The translations under genes were made by a program, and so were the position numbers. Below the pieces are notes generated by a model that was not told the DNA's origin, made no database searches, and saw only the letters and a list, made by a program, of their open reading frames with translations. Positions 53,827 through 63,900 of a stretch of 64,000 bases of DNA are shown one piece after another. The DNA lies in the NCBI RefSeq assembly GCF_034479615.1, contig NZ_CP140255.1, positions 682,001 through 746,000 of the forward strand, in the 5' to 3' direction. Positions within the stretch are counted from its first letter, which is position 1; each line of letters starts with the position of its first letter. Origin of the DNA: Vreelandella neptunia. Its GTDB lineage: Bacteria; Pseudomonadota; Gammaproteobacteria; Pseudomonadales; Halomonadaceae.

Positions 53827-54564
53827 TCACGGCTGTCCATGCAGAATTCGTGAGAGTGAGGACTCTATATGGCGTTGCATTGCCGCTCGTGCCTTTGCCT
53901 CGTCTGCTTGGCGAATCGCTTCGATGATGTCGTTATGCTCTTCTGTGACCTGCTTGGATTGCAATATTCGCGGAAGATCGGACGTTTTTTGCCCGAGTTT
54001 GACGGAGAAGATAACCCCCGTTTGTAGAGCTAGCACCGAGCTAAGTAAAAATTTATTGCCGGATGTTTTAGCTATCTGTACGTGAAAGTCGAAGTCTTCC
54101 TGAGTGCCTTGGCCCCCGTTTTGATTGACTCTTCTTAAAATACGGCTCTTTTCCTCAATGCGCTCAATATCACTATCGTTACGCTTTGAGGCGGCCAGGG
54201 CCGCTGATTCCGTTTCAATTAGCAGCCGGAAGTCAAACAGCGCAATAAGGTCGCTGAAGTTATTAACAAAGTTTGGCGCATCGAGCGCTGTTGTGGGCCG
54301 GGCGACAACAAACAGGCCTGACCCTTGACGGGAGGCGACAAGACCTTCGGTTTTTAGTTGCGCAATCACTTGTCGCGTGGCGCTACGGCTAAGTTCATAG
54401 CGGCTTGCCAGTTCGGCCTCTGTTGGCAGGCGCGCTCCACGCAGATATTGCCCGCGAAGTATCCAGTTGCGCATATCTTCGTATAAGTCTTTAGTCTTTT
54501 CGACTTTTGTCTTTGTTGTCACGTTGTAAAACTCCTTACTTTGGCTGTTTTTATTTAAAAACAT
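53827..54564 (-). CDS. GntR/FadR-family repressor of the second TRAP operon
   Basis: A 245-residue repressor. The N-terminal winged helix is LRGARLPTEAELASRYELSRSATRQVIAQLKTEGLVASRQGSGLFV; the C-terminal FCD domain has FRLLIETESAALAASKRN, HVQIAKTSGNKFLLSSV and IIEAIRQADEAKARAAMQRHIE, with the conserved metal-binding His residues. It is divergent from the TRAP binding-protein gene at 54669, with the promoters in the 104 bases between. The FCD group senses carboxylates such as uronates, which suits an operon with an enolase-type dehydratase. Confidence 0.92.
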   Translation of the reverse strand: MFLNKNSQSKEFYNVTTKTKVEKTKDLYEDMRNWILRGQYLRGARLPTEAELASRYELSRSATRQVIAQLKTEGLVASRQGSGLFVVARPTTALDAPNFVNNFSDLIALFDFRLLIETESAALAASKRNDSDIERIEEKSRILRRVNQNGGQGTQEDFDFHVQIAKTSGNKFLLSSVLALQTGVIFSVKLGQKTSDLPRILQSKQVTEEHNDIIEAIRQADEAKARAAMQRHIESSLSRILHGQP

Positions 54565-54668
54565 ATATTTACATGTATTTTTGAAAGTTGATTATAAACA
54601 AATTGATAAATTTGTTTAGCCAGAGTGTACTGAGGTTGGTGATTCAAGCCATAAATAAGGAGACAACA

Positions 54669-55634
54669 ATGCGTGCACGTCATCAACTTACAACACTGCT
54701 TTTAGCACTATCTATAACGCCTTTCACTCAAGCGAATGATTTCGTTTTTGGCCATGTATACGAAGCGAGCCACAGTCACCACAAATGGGCCGAGTGGGCA
54801 GCTGATGAAATTGAAAAACGTAGTGAAGGTCGCCATCACATTGAAGTGTTCCCTTCCTCCCAGCTAGGTAATGAGGTTGAACTCAATGAAGGCCTCGGCT
54901 TAGGCACGCTGGATATCATCTATACCGGTAATGCTTTCGCTGGAAACGCTTATCCACCGATTGCGCTAGGCAGTGCTCCTTTCGTTTTCCGAGACTTTGA
55001 TCACTGGATCGCCTATTCAAAAAGCGATCTCTTCAAAGAGCTTTCCCAAGGCTACGAAGAGAGCACGGGGCATGTGCCGCTTGGTTTGATCTATTTTGGC
55101 CAGCGCCATGTGACTGCCAACAAGCCGGTGCTTACTCCCGAAGACATGCAGGGCATGAAAATTCGCGTGCCTGATGCGCCGCTGCTGCTGATGTTCCCAA
55201 GAGCCGTTGGCGCCAACCCTACTCCGATTGCCTTCTCGGAGGTCTATCTGGCGCTTCAGCAGGGCGTAGTGGATGGCCAGGAAAATCCGCTGCCGATCAT
55301 TCGCGCGATGAAGTTTGAAGAAGTGCAGTCGGACATCTCGCTGACCGGCCATATCTATGACAGCCAGCCGATCATTATGAGTAGCAATGCCTGGGCGAGT
55401 CTTTCCGCCGAGGATCAGGCACTTTTCCGGGACGTCTTTCAGGAGGCTGCTGAACAGGGGAGCCTGGATATCCAACAGCAGGAGCAGGATCTGGTGCCCT
55501 GGTTCCAGGAGCAAGGAACCCAGGTACACGAGGTTGATCGTGAAGCGTTTGCCGAAGCGGTAAGGCCGAGCCTGACGGGTGAAGACGTAGGTTGGACGGC
55601 TGATCAATACCAGCGCTTGGGGGCGATTGAGTGA
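54669..55634 (+). CDS. TRAP substrate-binding protein (DctP type), second system
   Basis: A 321-residue periplasmic protein with a clear signal peptide ending near TPFTQANDF. It shows KIRVPDAPLLLMFPRAVGANPTPIAFSEVYLALQQGVVDGQENPL, with the carboxylate-binding arginine. AAGGAG precedes ATG at 54669; an in-frame upstream start is ignored. It captures a sugar acid or similar carboxylate for the two permeases that follow. The gene's stop overlaps the start of the small permease by one base (TGATG). Confidence 0.93.
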   Translation: MRARHQLTTLLLALSITPFTQANDFVFGHVYEASHSHHKWAEWAADEIEKRSEGRHHIEVFPSSQLGNEVELNEGLGLGTLDIIYTGNAFAGNAYPPIALGSAPFVFRDFDHWIAYSKSDLFKELSQGYEESTGHVPLGLIYFGQRHVTANKPVLTPEDMQGMKIRVPDAPLLLMFPRAVGANPTPIAFSEVYLALQQGVVDGQENPLPIIRAMKFEEVQSDISLTGHIYDSQPIIMSSNAWASLSAEDQALFRDVFQEAAEQGSLDIQQQEQDLVPWFQEQGTQVHEVDREAFAEAVRPSLTGEDVGWTADQYQRLGAIE

Positions 55635-56212
55635 TGCAAGGGGATAAAGACACTCGTCAAGGTGAGGTGACGGCGATGTCAGTAGAGCCCGGCCGCGAAA
55701 GTGCGGCCGGAGGTGAATCTGGGCTATCGCACAATACTGCGACAGCGACACCACCGCCGAAATGGGTCTTCGAAGACCATGTAGCGCTTGGGGTCATGAT
55801 CCTGCTGGGAAGCGTGGTTTTTGCGCAGTTCCTGTCACGCTACGTGTTCAACCACTCGATTGGCTGGACTGAAGAGGGCGCCCGCATGTTGCTGGTGCTG
55901 CTGGTGTTTATCGGCGCGGCTGGTGCTGCCTCGCGAGGAACTCACATCAACGTTGAGATTCTTGAGCTAATCGTGCCTGCAAAGGCAAAACGTTGGCTGC
56001 GTGGGTTCAATAACCTGCTTAGCGCTGGGTTCTTCGGCTATGTGGCCTGGCTTGCCTGGCAGGTTGGACAGCGGGTATGGAATTCCAGCATGAGCACGCT
56101 GCCGATCTCGAAAGGTTGGCTTTACACCGTGATTGCCGTGGCCTGTGCGGCAATGGCATTGCGTATGGCCCGCCAGGCCATCGCCTGCTGGCGTGGCAAG
56201 GAGGAGAAATGA
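55634..56212 (+). CDS. TRAP small permease (DctQ type), second system
   Basis: A 192-residue inner-membrane subunit with four spans, longer than most because of an extra basic N-terminus of about 45 residues before EDHVALGVMILLGSVVFAQFLSRYVFNHSIGWTEEGARMLLVLLVFIGAAGAASRGTHINVEIL. The ATG is fixed by its overlap with the preceding stop, though ATG at 55676 would also work. The stop overlaps the large permease start as ATGA. Confidence 0.9.
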   Translation: MQGDKDTRQGEVTAMSVEPGRESAAGGESGLSHNTATATPPPKWVFEDHVALGVMILLGSVVFAQFLSRYVFNHSIGWTEEGARMLLVLLVFIGAAGAASRGTHINVEILELIVPAKAKRWLRGFNNLLSAGFFGYVAWLAWQVGQRVWNSSMSTLPISKGWLYTVIAVACAAMALRMARQAIACWRGKEEK

Positions 56213-57480
56213 TCATTCTGCTGTTTGTAGCGCTAGCGTGTTTGTTATTGATTGGTGCCCCTGTTGCGGTCGCACTGGCCGGGTCGTCGCTGGTTTATCT
56301 GCTCGCCTCCGGCAAGATTCCGGACATTATTCTGATTCAGCGCATGGTGGGTGGGGTGGACAGTTTCCCACTACTGGCGGTGCCGTTCTTTATCCTGGCT
56401 GGCAACCTGATGAATGTTTGCGGTGTGACCGAGCGTATCTTCCGCTTCGCTGATTCAATGGTGGGATGGACCCGCGGCGGCCTGGGCCACGTTAATGTAG
56501 GCGCTTCGGTCATCTTTGCCGGCATGTCGGGCGCGGCCATTGCTGACGCTGGCGGCTTGGGTGCCGTTGAAATAAAGGCGATGCGTGATAAGGGCTATGA
56601 CGTTGATTTTGCCGTGGGGATCACCGGGGCATCCTCAACCGTGGGCCCCATCATTCCGCCGTCGCTTCCGCTGGTGGTTTACGGGGTGGTGGCATCGGCC
56701 TCCATTGGTCAACTGTTTATTGCAGGCATTGTGCCGGGCTTACTGATCGCAGCAATGTTGATGCTGATGGTCGCGGTTATTTCGCACCGACGCGGTTACC
56801 CGGTGGGTGAGCGCTTTTCTGTGGCGCGCCTGCTGTCGTCATTTATGCATGCGGCCCTTTCGCTCATGATCCCGGTGATCATCGTGGGGGGTATCGTTCT
56901 GGGGATATTCACCCCGACCGAGAGCGCTATTGCAGCCGTGGCTTACGTGCTGGTGCTGGCAACGCTGGTATACCGTAGCGCCGGCTGGCGCCAGATCATT
57001 ACGGTATTTCGTGAAACCATCGAAATGACCTCAGTGGTGCTGTTGATCGTTGCCGCCTCGTCAATTTTTGCCTGGATTCTTACCCGCGAAGGCGTGCCAG
57101 CGGCGTTCGCAGAATCGGTAATGGCGGTGGCCGATAACCCGATTGTCATTCTTCTGCTGATCAACCTGATTCTCTTGATCGTTGGCTGCTTCATGGAAAC
57201 CGTGGCAGCGATCACCATCCTGACACCTGTGCTGCTGCCGCTGGCCGTCCAGGCAGGGGTCGATCCTGTTCAGTTCGGCATCATCATGGTGCTCAACCTA
57301 ATGATCGGGCTTTTGACACCGCCGGTGGGGCTGGTCCTGTTTATTCTGGCGCGGATTGCCGATATCTCTTTCCCCCGTGCGGTTAAGGCCACGCTGCCCT
57401 TTATCGCGGCACTGTTAGTGTCGCTTTTGCTGATCACCTTTATTCCCGCTTTGACGCTATGGCTGCCTAGCCTGATCTAG
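56209..57480 (+). CDS. TRAP large permease (DctM type), second system
   Basis: A 423-residue inner-membrane permease with about twelve spans. Typical segments: FPLLAVPFFILAGNLMNVCGVTERIFRFADSMVGW, ASVIFAGMSGAAIADAGGLGAVEIKAMRDKGYD and TGASSTVGPIIPPSLPLVVYGVVASASIG. ATG at 56209 overlaps the stop of the small permease. It imports the carboxylate together with sodium ions. Confidence 0.94.
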   Translation: MIILLFVALACLLLIGAPVAVALAGSSLVYLLASGKIPDIILIQRMVGGVDSFPLLAVPFFILAGNLMNVCGVTERIFRFADSMVGWTRGGLGHVNVGASVIFAGMSGAAIADAGGLGAVEIKAMRDKGYDVDFAVGITGASSTVGPIIPPSLPLVVYGVVASASIGQLFIAGIVPGLLIAAMLMLMVAVISHRRGYPVGERFSVARLLSSFMHAALSLMIPVIIVGGIVLGIFTPTESAIAAVAYVLVLATLVYRSAGWRQIITVFRETIEMTSVVLLIVAASSIFAWILTREGVPAAFAESVMAVADNPIVILLLINLILLIVGCFMETVAAITILTPVLLPLAVQAGVDPVQFGIIMVLNLMIGLLTPPVGLVLFILARIADISFPRAVKATLPFIAALLVSLLLITFIPALTLWLPSLI

Positions 57481-57497
57481 TTTGGAGAATCAGTTGC

Positions 57498-58673
57498 ATG
57501 AATCATCTGCATAGTAATCCTTCTGTGGCCCGTGATGCGATTATCGAGGCCATCGATATGGTGCCCATCGGCAGCTATTTGCCGGCGGACGGCGGCTATG
57601 GAAGCGCGCGGGAAATCGGCCACGCACGCATGGCTACCCTGGTGTTTGTACGTTTTTCGGCAGGTATTGTCGGTATTGGCGAGTGCTATGGCCCGCCCAA
57701 GACCACGCTGGCCTATTTGGACATTCTGCGCGAAGCCTATGTGGGGCAAAGCGCCTTCGACCACCGTGTGATCTGGCGGCGAATGACCAATGTGCTCTAC
57801 CACGTGCGCGCCCAGAGCCAGCTCGCCGCGGCAGTCAGCGGGCTGGATATTGCACTGCACGACGGCCTTGGCAAGCTGCTGGGTCTGCCGGTTTACCGGC
57901 TGCTGGGCGGGGAAGAGCAGGACTCCGTGCAGGTCTACGCCTCCGGTGGCTATTTTCATGAACCGGCGGCGCTGCCTCTGGAAGCGCAGCTTGAGCGCGT
58001 GGCGGGGCAGTTTGATGGCTACAAGATCAAAATTGGTCACGGCATCAGAAGCGACCTTGAGCGGATGCGGAGCGCACGGCGGATTCTGGGCGATGACGTG
58101 GCCATCATGGCCGATATCAACGGGGCCTACACGGCGGACATCGCGCTGGAATCCATGGCCGCTTTGGCGCCGCTGCGCCCTTACTGGATCGAGGAGCCGG
58201 TGGCACCTGAAGATCTTCCGGGTTTCCGCCGCCTTGCCTCGCGCCGAGAGGGGCGTATTGCTGCGGGCGAGGCTTCGGTCAATGCTGTCGAGTTTCGTGA
58301 GCTGGCCGCCACCGGTGGTGTGGATGTGCTGATGCCGGATCTCAACCTATGTGGCGGCTATGTAGAAGCGCTGCGCATTGCAGACATGGCCCAGTTAAAC
58401 GGCTTGAGAATCTCGCCTCACGTATGGGGAAGCGCAGTGGGCATTATGGCCGCCGCCCACTTCGCCGCCGCGCTGCCGCCGCATCCGCATCCCGACCGTA
58501 ACCATACGCCTACCTGGGTCGAGTTTGACGTATCGGCCAATAACCCCCTGCGTGAAGCACTTTTAACGTCGCCGTTAAGCCTTGACCATGGGCGTCTTGC
58601 ACTGCCCAGCGCTCCAGGGCTGGGTATCGAAATCGATGACGAGAGGCTGCAGGCGCTTAAGATTGATATTTAA
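57498..58673 (+). CDS. Enolase-superfamily dehydratase or racemase (mandelate racemase group)
   Basis: A 391-residue metal-dependent enzyme. The KxK catalytic motif is in FDGYKIKIGHGI, and the metal ligands are D in VAIMADINGAY, E in YWIEEPVAPED and E in IAAGEASVNAVEFRELA; a histidine in LRISPHVWGSAVG completes a possible dyad. These mark the mandelate racemase/sugar-acid dehydratase subgroup. Such enzymes take a proton from a carbon next to a carboxylate, often dehydrating an aldonate. It follows the TRAP permease by 17 bases, so it most likely processes the imported acid. Which sugar acid is not visible. Confidence 0.9.
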   Translation: MNHLHSNPSVARDAIIEAIDMVPIGSYLPADGGYGSAREIGHARMATLVFVRFSAGIVGIGECYGPPKTTLAYLDILREAYVGQSAFDHRVIWRRMTNVLYHVRAQSQLAAAVSGLDIALHDGLGKLLGLPVYRLLGGEEQDSVQVYASGGYFHEPAALPLEAQLERVAGQFDGYKIKIGHGIRSDLERMRSARRILGDDVAIMADINGAYTADIALESMAALAPLRPYWIEEPVAPEDLPGFRRLASRREGRIAAGEASVNAVEFRELAATGGVDVLMPDLNLCGGYVEALRIADMAQLNGLRISPHVWGSAVGIMAAAHFAAALPPHPHPDRNHTPTWVEFDVSANNPLREALLTSPLSLDHGRLALPSAPGLGIEIDDERLQALKIDI

Positions 58674-58719
58674 GTAAGCCAATGCGCTTAGAAGCCGATA
58701 CGCCAGGGGGATGCTCTGT

Positions 58720-59901
58720 TTAATCCGCCCACTGCCAGGGCGGTTCATCTAGCCACCCCTGGCCTAGGATAACGGTCTCACCAAACTCTTTATCCAGCGC
58801 GATAGAGTTACAGGCCTGATCTTGTTCCAGTGTCGCCACTAAGCGTGGCGCGTGGGAGACCACCCACACCTGGGTTTCCCTCGATGCACGGATAATCAGG
58901 CGGCCCAAGGCGGGAAGCAAATCCGGATGTAGACTGGTTTCTGGCTCATTCAACACTAGCAAGGAAGGCGGCCTGGGGGTGAGCAGCGCCGCCACCAGCA
59001 ACAGATAGCGAAGCGTGCCGTCTGATAGTTCGGACTGGTTTAAGGGGCGCAACAGCCCCTTTTGTAGAAACTGCAGTAGAAAGCGATTACCAGCGTCGGC
59101 TTCAAAATTAATAGTGGCGCCGGGAAAGGCATCTTCAATCGCCTCGTACAACGCCTCGCGGTCGCCGATCTCGTGGATAGTTCGCAATGCGGCCACTAGA
59201 CTGAGGCCATCGTGATCCAGCACCGTGGTGCGGGTGCCGATTTGCGGTGTGCGGATGAGGGAATTTGGATCGGTTCGGAACTGATCGTAGAAGCGCCAAT
59301 GACGAATGGCTTGCCGAACAGCGTGGACTTCAGGCACGGCGACCGGGTCACTGATTTCGTTCAAAATGCTTTCGTAGCTATTAAGGTGGGCATCGTAAAC
59401 CTGCCATTTACGACCTGCACGCACTTTGACCACAGACCCAACGCGGTCAATCAAACAGCTACTGGGTCGGCAGACATCGCCTGCCCAAATGCATTCCCGT
59501 TTTATCTCGGGGTCGAACTGGAACATGGACGGATCTTGGTAGCCCGCAAAGCCCTGAGAGGCGGGCATCCCCAATGAAATGGCGTAGCCGAAATCTTCAC
59601 CCACAAAACCCAGCCTAAGCCGGGGGCTGTTTTTCTTAGCAGATCCCTCAATGGCAGCGGAGCCCTCTCGCATGTCTTTGGTGAGTTTTTCCGGGCCAGC
59701 CCAGAAGGTGTAATCAAGCCCGCCCTCTTGAGCAATCGATGAGATAAGATTGCCTTTGGCTGTTTCTGCCAATAATCGCAGCGCTTTGTATAGGTTGGAC
59801 TTGCCGCACCCGTTGGGCCCCGTCACTACATTAAGACTCGACAGGGGAGAAACAATTTTTTTCAAGCTGCGGTAGTTGGATACGGCAAAGGTGTTGATCA
59901 T
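58720..59901 (-). CDS. AAA ATPase of the RecF/OLD-like group
   Basis: A 393-residue P-loop ATPase with Walker A GPNGCGKSNLYKAL near residue 30 and an ABC-like signature and Walker B near the end (LSDGTLRYLLLVAALLTPRPPSLLVLNEPETSLHPDLLPALGRLI). The region between is an SMC-like interruption without a nuclease motif. A longer in-frame start adds unrelated sequence; ATG at 59901 begins MINTFAVSNYRSLKK, as in the AAA_21 family. Such genes are found both alone and in defence-type operons, but here it stands alone. Function unknown. Confidence 0.8.
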   Translation of the reverse strand: MINTFAVSNYRSLKKIVSPLSSLNVVTGPNGCGKSNLYKALRLLAETAKGNLISSIAQEGGLDYTFWAGPEKLTKDMREGSAAIEGSAKKNSPRLRLGFVGEDFGYAISLGMPASQGFAGYQDPSMFQFDPEIKRECIWAGDVCRPSSCLIDRVGSVVKVRAGRKWQVYDAHLNSYESILNEISDPVAVPEVHAVRQAIRHWRFYDQFRTDPNSLIRTPQIGTRTTVLDHDGLSLVAALRTIHEIGDREALYEAIEDAFPGATINFEADAGNRFLLQFLQKGLLRPLNQSELSDGTLRYLLLVAALLTPRPPSLLVLNEPETSLHPDLLPALGRLIIRASRETQVWVVSHAPRLVATLEQDQACNSIALDKEFGETVILGQGWLDEPPWQWAD

Positions 59902-60368
59902 AGGCTCTGCGGCGTTGGGGGCTGGCTGCTCTGAGCAGCGTGAAAATAACAGTTTAGCCCCAAGTGCCCCCTCACTAGAAGACATCGATAGCTGGAGATC
60001 TTAAGTGCCAATTGAGAGGCGGAATGTTCATATCCTCGATTTCGGTGAGGGTTTTGGTCGGCAGTTGCCTTTATTCTGTACTAGCTCTCTGACGAGAGTT
60101 TCATGCGGGCATCACTTCTTCTCAGTATTAAAAGATTCTCGGAAATATACCGAAAGACTGGATCAGGCAAGAACGAAAGAGTATTTGGCATTCTGATCCG
60201 TTCATTTTGAATCTATCATTCATATGCTGATGAAGCGACTAGCAAACCAAGCCTTCTTCTCTAAAAGAGCTAATTAACTCACATGTAGGAGATTAGAGGG
60301 GGAAGCGATCCATGAGGTTGCTTTTAGCTCAGTAGGTTGATCGAGTAGTTAAACGTAAGGAGTGAATC
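59902..60368. other. Non-coding stretch with no supported gene
   Basis: About 465 bases. A 63-codon open frame at 60005 has no ribosome site and no recognisable domain. The area from 60180 is AT-rich and leads into the promoter region of the small secreted-peptide gene. I see no RNA gene or repeat. Confidence 0.4.
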
Positions 60369-60539
60369 ATGAAATTTTTAAATGCGGCCTTAATCATTGC
60401 ATTACTGCTTTCTTCAGGCGTAGCACTTGCTGAAAGAGGCTCGGATGAAGATAACAGGATTGTTTATTCTGGATCGACATCTACAGATAGCGGTAACCAG
60501 GACATTCCAGCCTCCCAGGTGCTTTCTGACAACCCTTAA
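60369..60539 (+). CDS. Small secreted peptide
   Basis: A 56-residue peptide with the signal sequence MKFLNAALIIALLLSSGVALA, cut after ALA, leaving about 35 hydrophilic residues rich in Ser, Asp and Gly (ERGSDEDNRIVYSGSTST). AAGGAG seven bases before the ATG supports translation. A decayed copy follows at 60688. No known family; a small envelope or stress protein is plausible. Confidence 0.6.
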   Translation: MKFLNAALIIALLLSSGVALAERGSDEDNRIVYSGSTSTDSGNQDIPASQVLSDNP

Positions 60540-60687
60540 ATCGAGCTAAATAGCTCAGTTGTAGGTAGTTTTTTTTTGAAGTAACTTAAAGTCATTGAAA
60601 CTGCTCGGTGGCTTGTGGATTTTAAATTAATCACATGTCGCAGAGTTGGTCGAATGATGGATGGTTATTTAGGATAAGGAGTAAATT

Positions 60688-60850
60688 ATGAAGATATTAA
60701 TTGCAGCCTAAATGGTTATATTAGTACTTTTCTAAGGTGACAAAGTCCGTTGAGAGAGGTTCCGATGAAGATACGGAGGTTGCTTGCCTCGAGTCAATGT
60801 CTTCGCAGCAAGCGAAAGGAGTTTTTCATTATCTGAAACGCTGGTTATAA
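60688..60850 (+). pseudogene. Decayed tandem copy of the small secreted peptide gene
   Basis: The ribosome site and start (AAGGAGTAAATTATGAAG) and the codons for KILIAA match the intact gene at 60369, but the frame stops after seven codons. The ERGSDEDT segment after the former cleavage site is still readable, and the remaining tail has diverged. It is a duplicate that has lost function. Confidence 0.7.
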
Positions 60851-60892
60851 ACCTTTAAGCGAACTATTGATTTTGATTTAGAAAACAATGCC

Positions 60893-60921
60893 GGGCGGGC
60901 CTAGTCTTTTTAGGCCCGCCC
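60893..60921. terminator. Rho-independent terminator, RND gene end
   Basis: Perfect 11-base stem GGGCGGGCCTA/TAGGCCCGCCC around GTCTTTT. On the minus strand it is followed by a GTTTTC run, so it ends the RND gene and may also stop the peptide transcript from the plus side. Confidence 0.85.
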
Positions 60922-60946
60922 ATTTATTTTCAGGCTTCCAGTTGAT

Positions 60947-63900
60947 TCAGTAAGATTGATCTCTACGCAATGATACCCACCCTGCAATACGCTGTTGCAC
61001 GCTCATGGCGACTACCATCAAACTGGGTAGGAACGTCAGAGTGATGAGTGTGGAAAACGCGATGCCAAACATCACGATGGCACCCAGGCCGCGGTAGAGT
61101 TCGGTGCCCGCACCGGGAATCAGTACCAGAGGGGCAATGCCGAAGATGGTGGTCAGGCTGGACATCAGGATCGCCCGCAGACGTATCCTAACCGCTTCGT
61201 TGACGGCCGCGACGATGGATTCCGAGCCTTCCTCCAGTCGCTGGTAGGCTTCCTGAACGATCAGGATCGGATTGTTGACGACGGAGCCGAGCAATACCAG
61301 AAAACCGAGCAGTGTGATCATATCGAAAGGCTGGTGGATGCCAAACGGAGCGCCGACGCCGTTGAGTATCGCCAAGCCAAGAATCCCGCCCGCAAGTCCC
61401 AGGGGAATCGTGGCCATGACGAATAACGGCCGCCCCCAGTGACGGAAAATCGCTACCAGCATCAGATAGCACAACAAGACCGCGATCATGAAATTACCCG
61501 AGACCGCTTCGCGGGTGGCTTGCAGTTGGTCGCTAGCACCGGTGATATCTATCGAGACGCCGTGCGGGAGCTCACCGTCACTGCGCATAGCCCCGATTAA
61601 CTCGCTTTCCACGCGTTCGACGCCCGTTTCCAGCGCCACCGAACGCGGCGGCACTATATTCAACGTCACCGTACGGCGCCCATCCAGCCGCCGAATGCTG
61701 TCCGTATCGATGGACTCGTTCAAATCGGCCAAAGCGGAAAGTGGCAGTACGTCGCCAGAGGGTGTGGCAATGGGCAGGTCTCCTAGGCGCTCCGCCCGCT
61801 GCTCGCTACCCGCGCTGCTGAATAGGTAGATGTCGACCCGGCGGTCATCCAGGATCATCTGGTCGGCAAAAGCACCATCGCTTAGCGCCGCCACGGAATA
61901 GCCAAAGCGCTCAGCGTCGAGCCCGACTTCCACCAGACGCTCCCACCGAGGCTGGATCTCCAGCAATAACTGATCCAGGCTGAGTGAGCTCGGTTCGGAA
62001 CCAATTTGCGCGTCTTCGAACAGTGCTCCTGCGCGGGCATAGGCAAGGCTCGCGACCTGATAGATCTCGGCAAGATCAGAGCCGGAAATGTCCATGTTGA
62101 TACTGCGCGTACCGCCATCGTTGGTAGAGATGATGGAGCCCCGTGAGGCGAATGCGCGCATGCCCGGCCAGGCCGTAAAGCGTGCCTCGAGGGCGCCCAT
62201 TAACGCTTCCAGATCGGTGGGATCTTTCGGGTCGGTAATAACACGAATGCCCTGGGCGTCGACGAACATGGCGAAGAAGCGTAGTGCGGGCATATTCGTT
62301 TCGCCACGGTGAAAGCGTGCCGGCTCGTCATCAAGACGCTGCTGCAGTTCCGGGATTAGCTCCTGCGCGATGGATTCCATCTCTGTCAGGTTGTAGCCCG
62401 GCGGTGCGATCATTGTAGAGAAGATGCGTGCCTCTTCGCCTTCAGGCAAGTACTCCGCCGGTGGGGTTAGCCACACCACGACCCATGCTGACAAGCCAAG
62501 CGTGCCGACTAGAATCGTTATTCGCCGTATCGGGCGGCAATAGGCGCGGGCGATCCAGCGACCGATGCGATCAAAGACGCCTTCCTCTACGGTAGCACCT
62601 GACTGGATTGCCGGTAGCAGTCGCGCCGCCATCGCCGGAAGCACGGTCACCGCCACGGCCAACGAGGCAAGAATAGAAGAGGAAATCGCAATCGCGATAT
62701 CCGAATAGAGCTGTCCGGCTTCCTCCTGAATGAATAGCGTGGGGGCAAATACCAGGACTGATGTCAGCGTGCTCGCCATGACCGCCGTCCAGACCCGGCC
62801 CACGCCTGCCACTGCGGCATCGAAGGGCTTCAGGCCGCGTCGTCGTGCCTGGTCGATGCTTTCGAGTACGACGATGGTGTTGTCGAGCGTCATGCCAATG
62901 GCAAACGCTACCCCGGCCAATGAGATAACGTTCAGCGTTCGTCCGGCGAGTAAGAGGCCGATGAAGGCGGCGATCGTGCAGACCGGAATGGCGATCACCC
63001 CGACAAAGGTGCTGCGCGCCGAACGCAGGAAGGCAAACATTATCAGTGTTGCCAGCAGTGTCCCGAGTAAAAGGTTATTCCAGACGTTGGCGACCGAGTC
63101 TTCCACGTAGCGCGCATCTTCGTTGATCAGCGTCATTTCAAGACCCAGCGGCGCCAGAATCTCGTCGCTGATCGCCTCGACTTCCGGCAGTACGGCATAC
63201 TTGGTCTGGACGACATTCGATCCCGTTTCGCGGCGCACCGCCAGGATCAGTGAAGGTAGGCCGTTATAGAATGCCCGGGTACGCATTTCATGGTGACTGA
63301 GCCGGATATCGGCCAATTCGGAGAGCCGCATCAAGGCGCCACGGCGCTCGGCAATGATCAACTCGCCCATATCGGTGGGCTCACGGAAGCGGCCGATCGT
63401 GCGTGCCATCACACTGCGTTTGCCACTGTCCAGGTCTCCCGCTGAACTGTCGACGTTACGGGTCTGCAGTGCATTGCGCACATCGGTCATGTCGAGCCCG
63501 CGTTCGGCCAAACGGTACGGATCGATTTCTATGCGCACCTGCCGTGCTTCCGCGCCCCATATTTCCACAAGCGAAACACCATTGACCCGCTCCATACGGG
63601 GGCGCACCTCATCCTCCAGGAAGTTACGCATCATCTCCAGGTCGAGGTTTTCCCCACTTTCCGCACGTGGCCCGATGCGGAAATACATAAAGGGTTCGTC
63701 AGAGGAAGAGACTGTCGTCAGGGCGGGGGCATCGACATTTTCAGGGTAGCTGGATACTTGGCTTAGGGCGTTGTTGGTTCGTATCAACGCTTCATTAATG
63801 TCGACACCGAAGGGAAACTCCAGTTCGATACTGGCTTGACCGATGTTGGCGGTGGAAACCATTCGTTGGAGATTGGGCAAGGTGCGGAGGTATTGTTCCT

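Noticed and set aside
58720..59901. Part of a two-gene defence system
   Set aside because: The ATPase is typical of such systems, but the neighbours are a TRAP/enolase operon and a non-coding region, with no nuclease or toxin beside it.
60005..60196. 63-codon open frame next to the AAA ATPase
   Set aside because: No ribosome site or recognisable sequence; flanked by AT-rich non-coding DNA.
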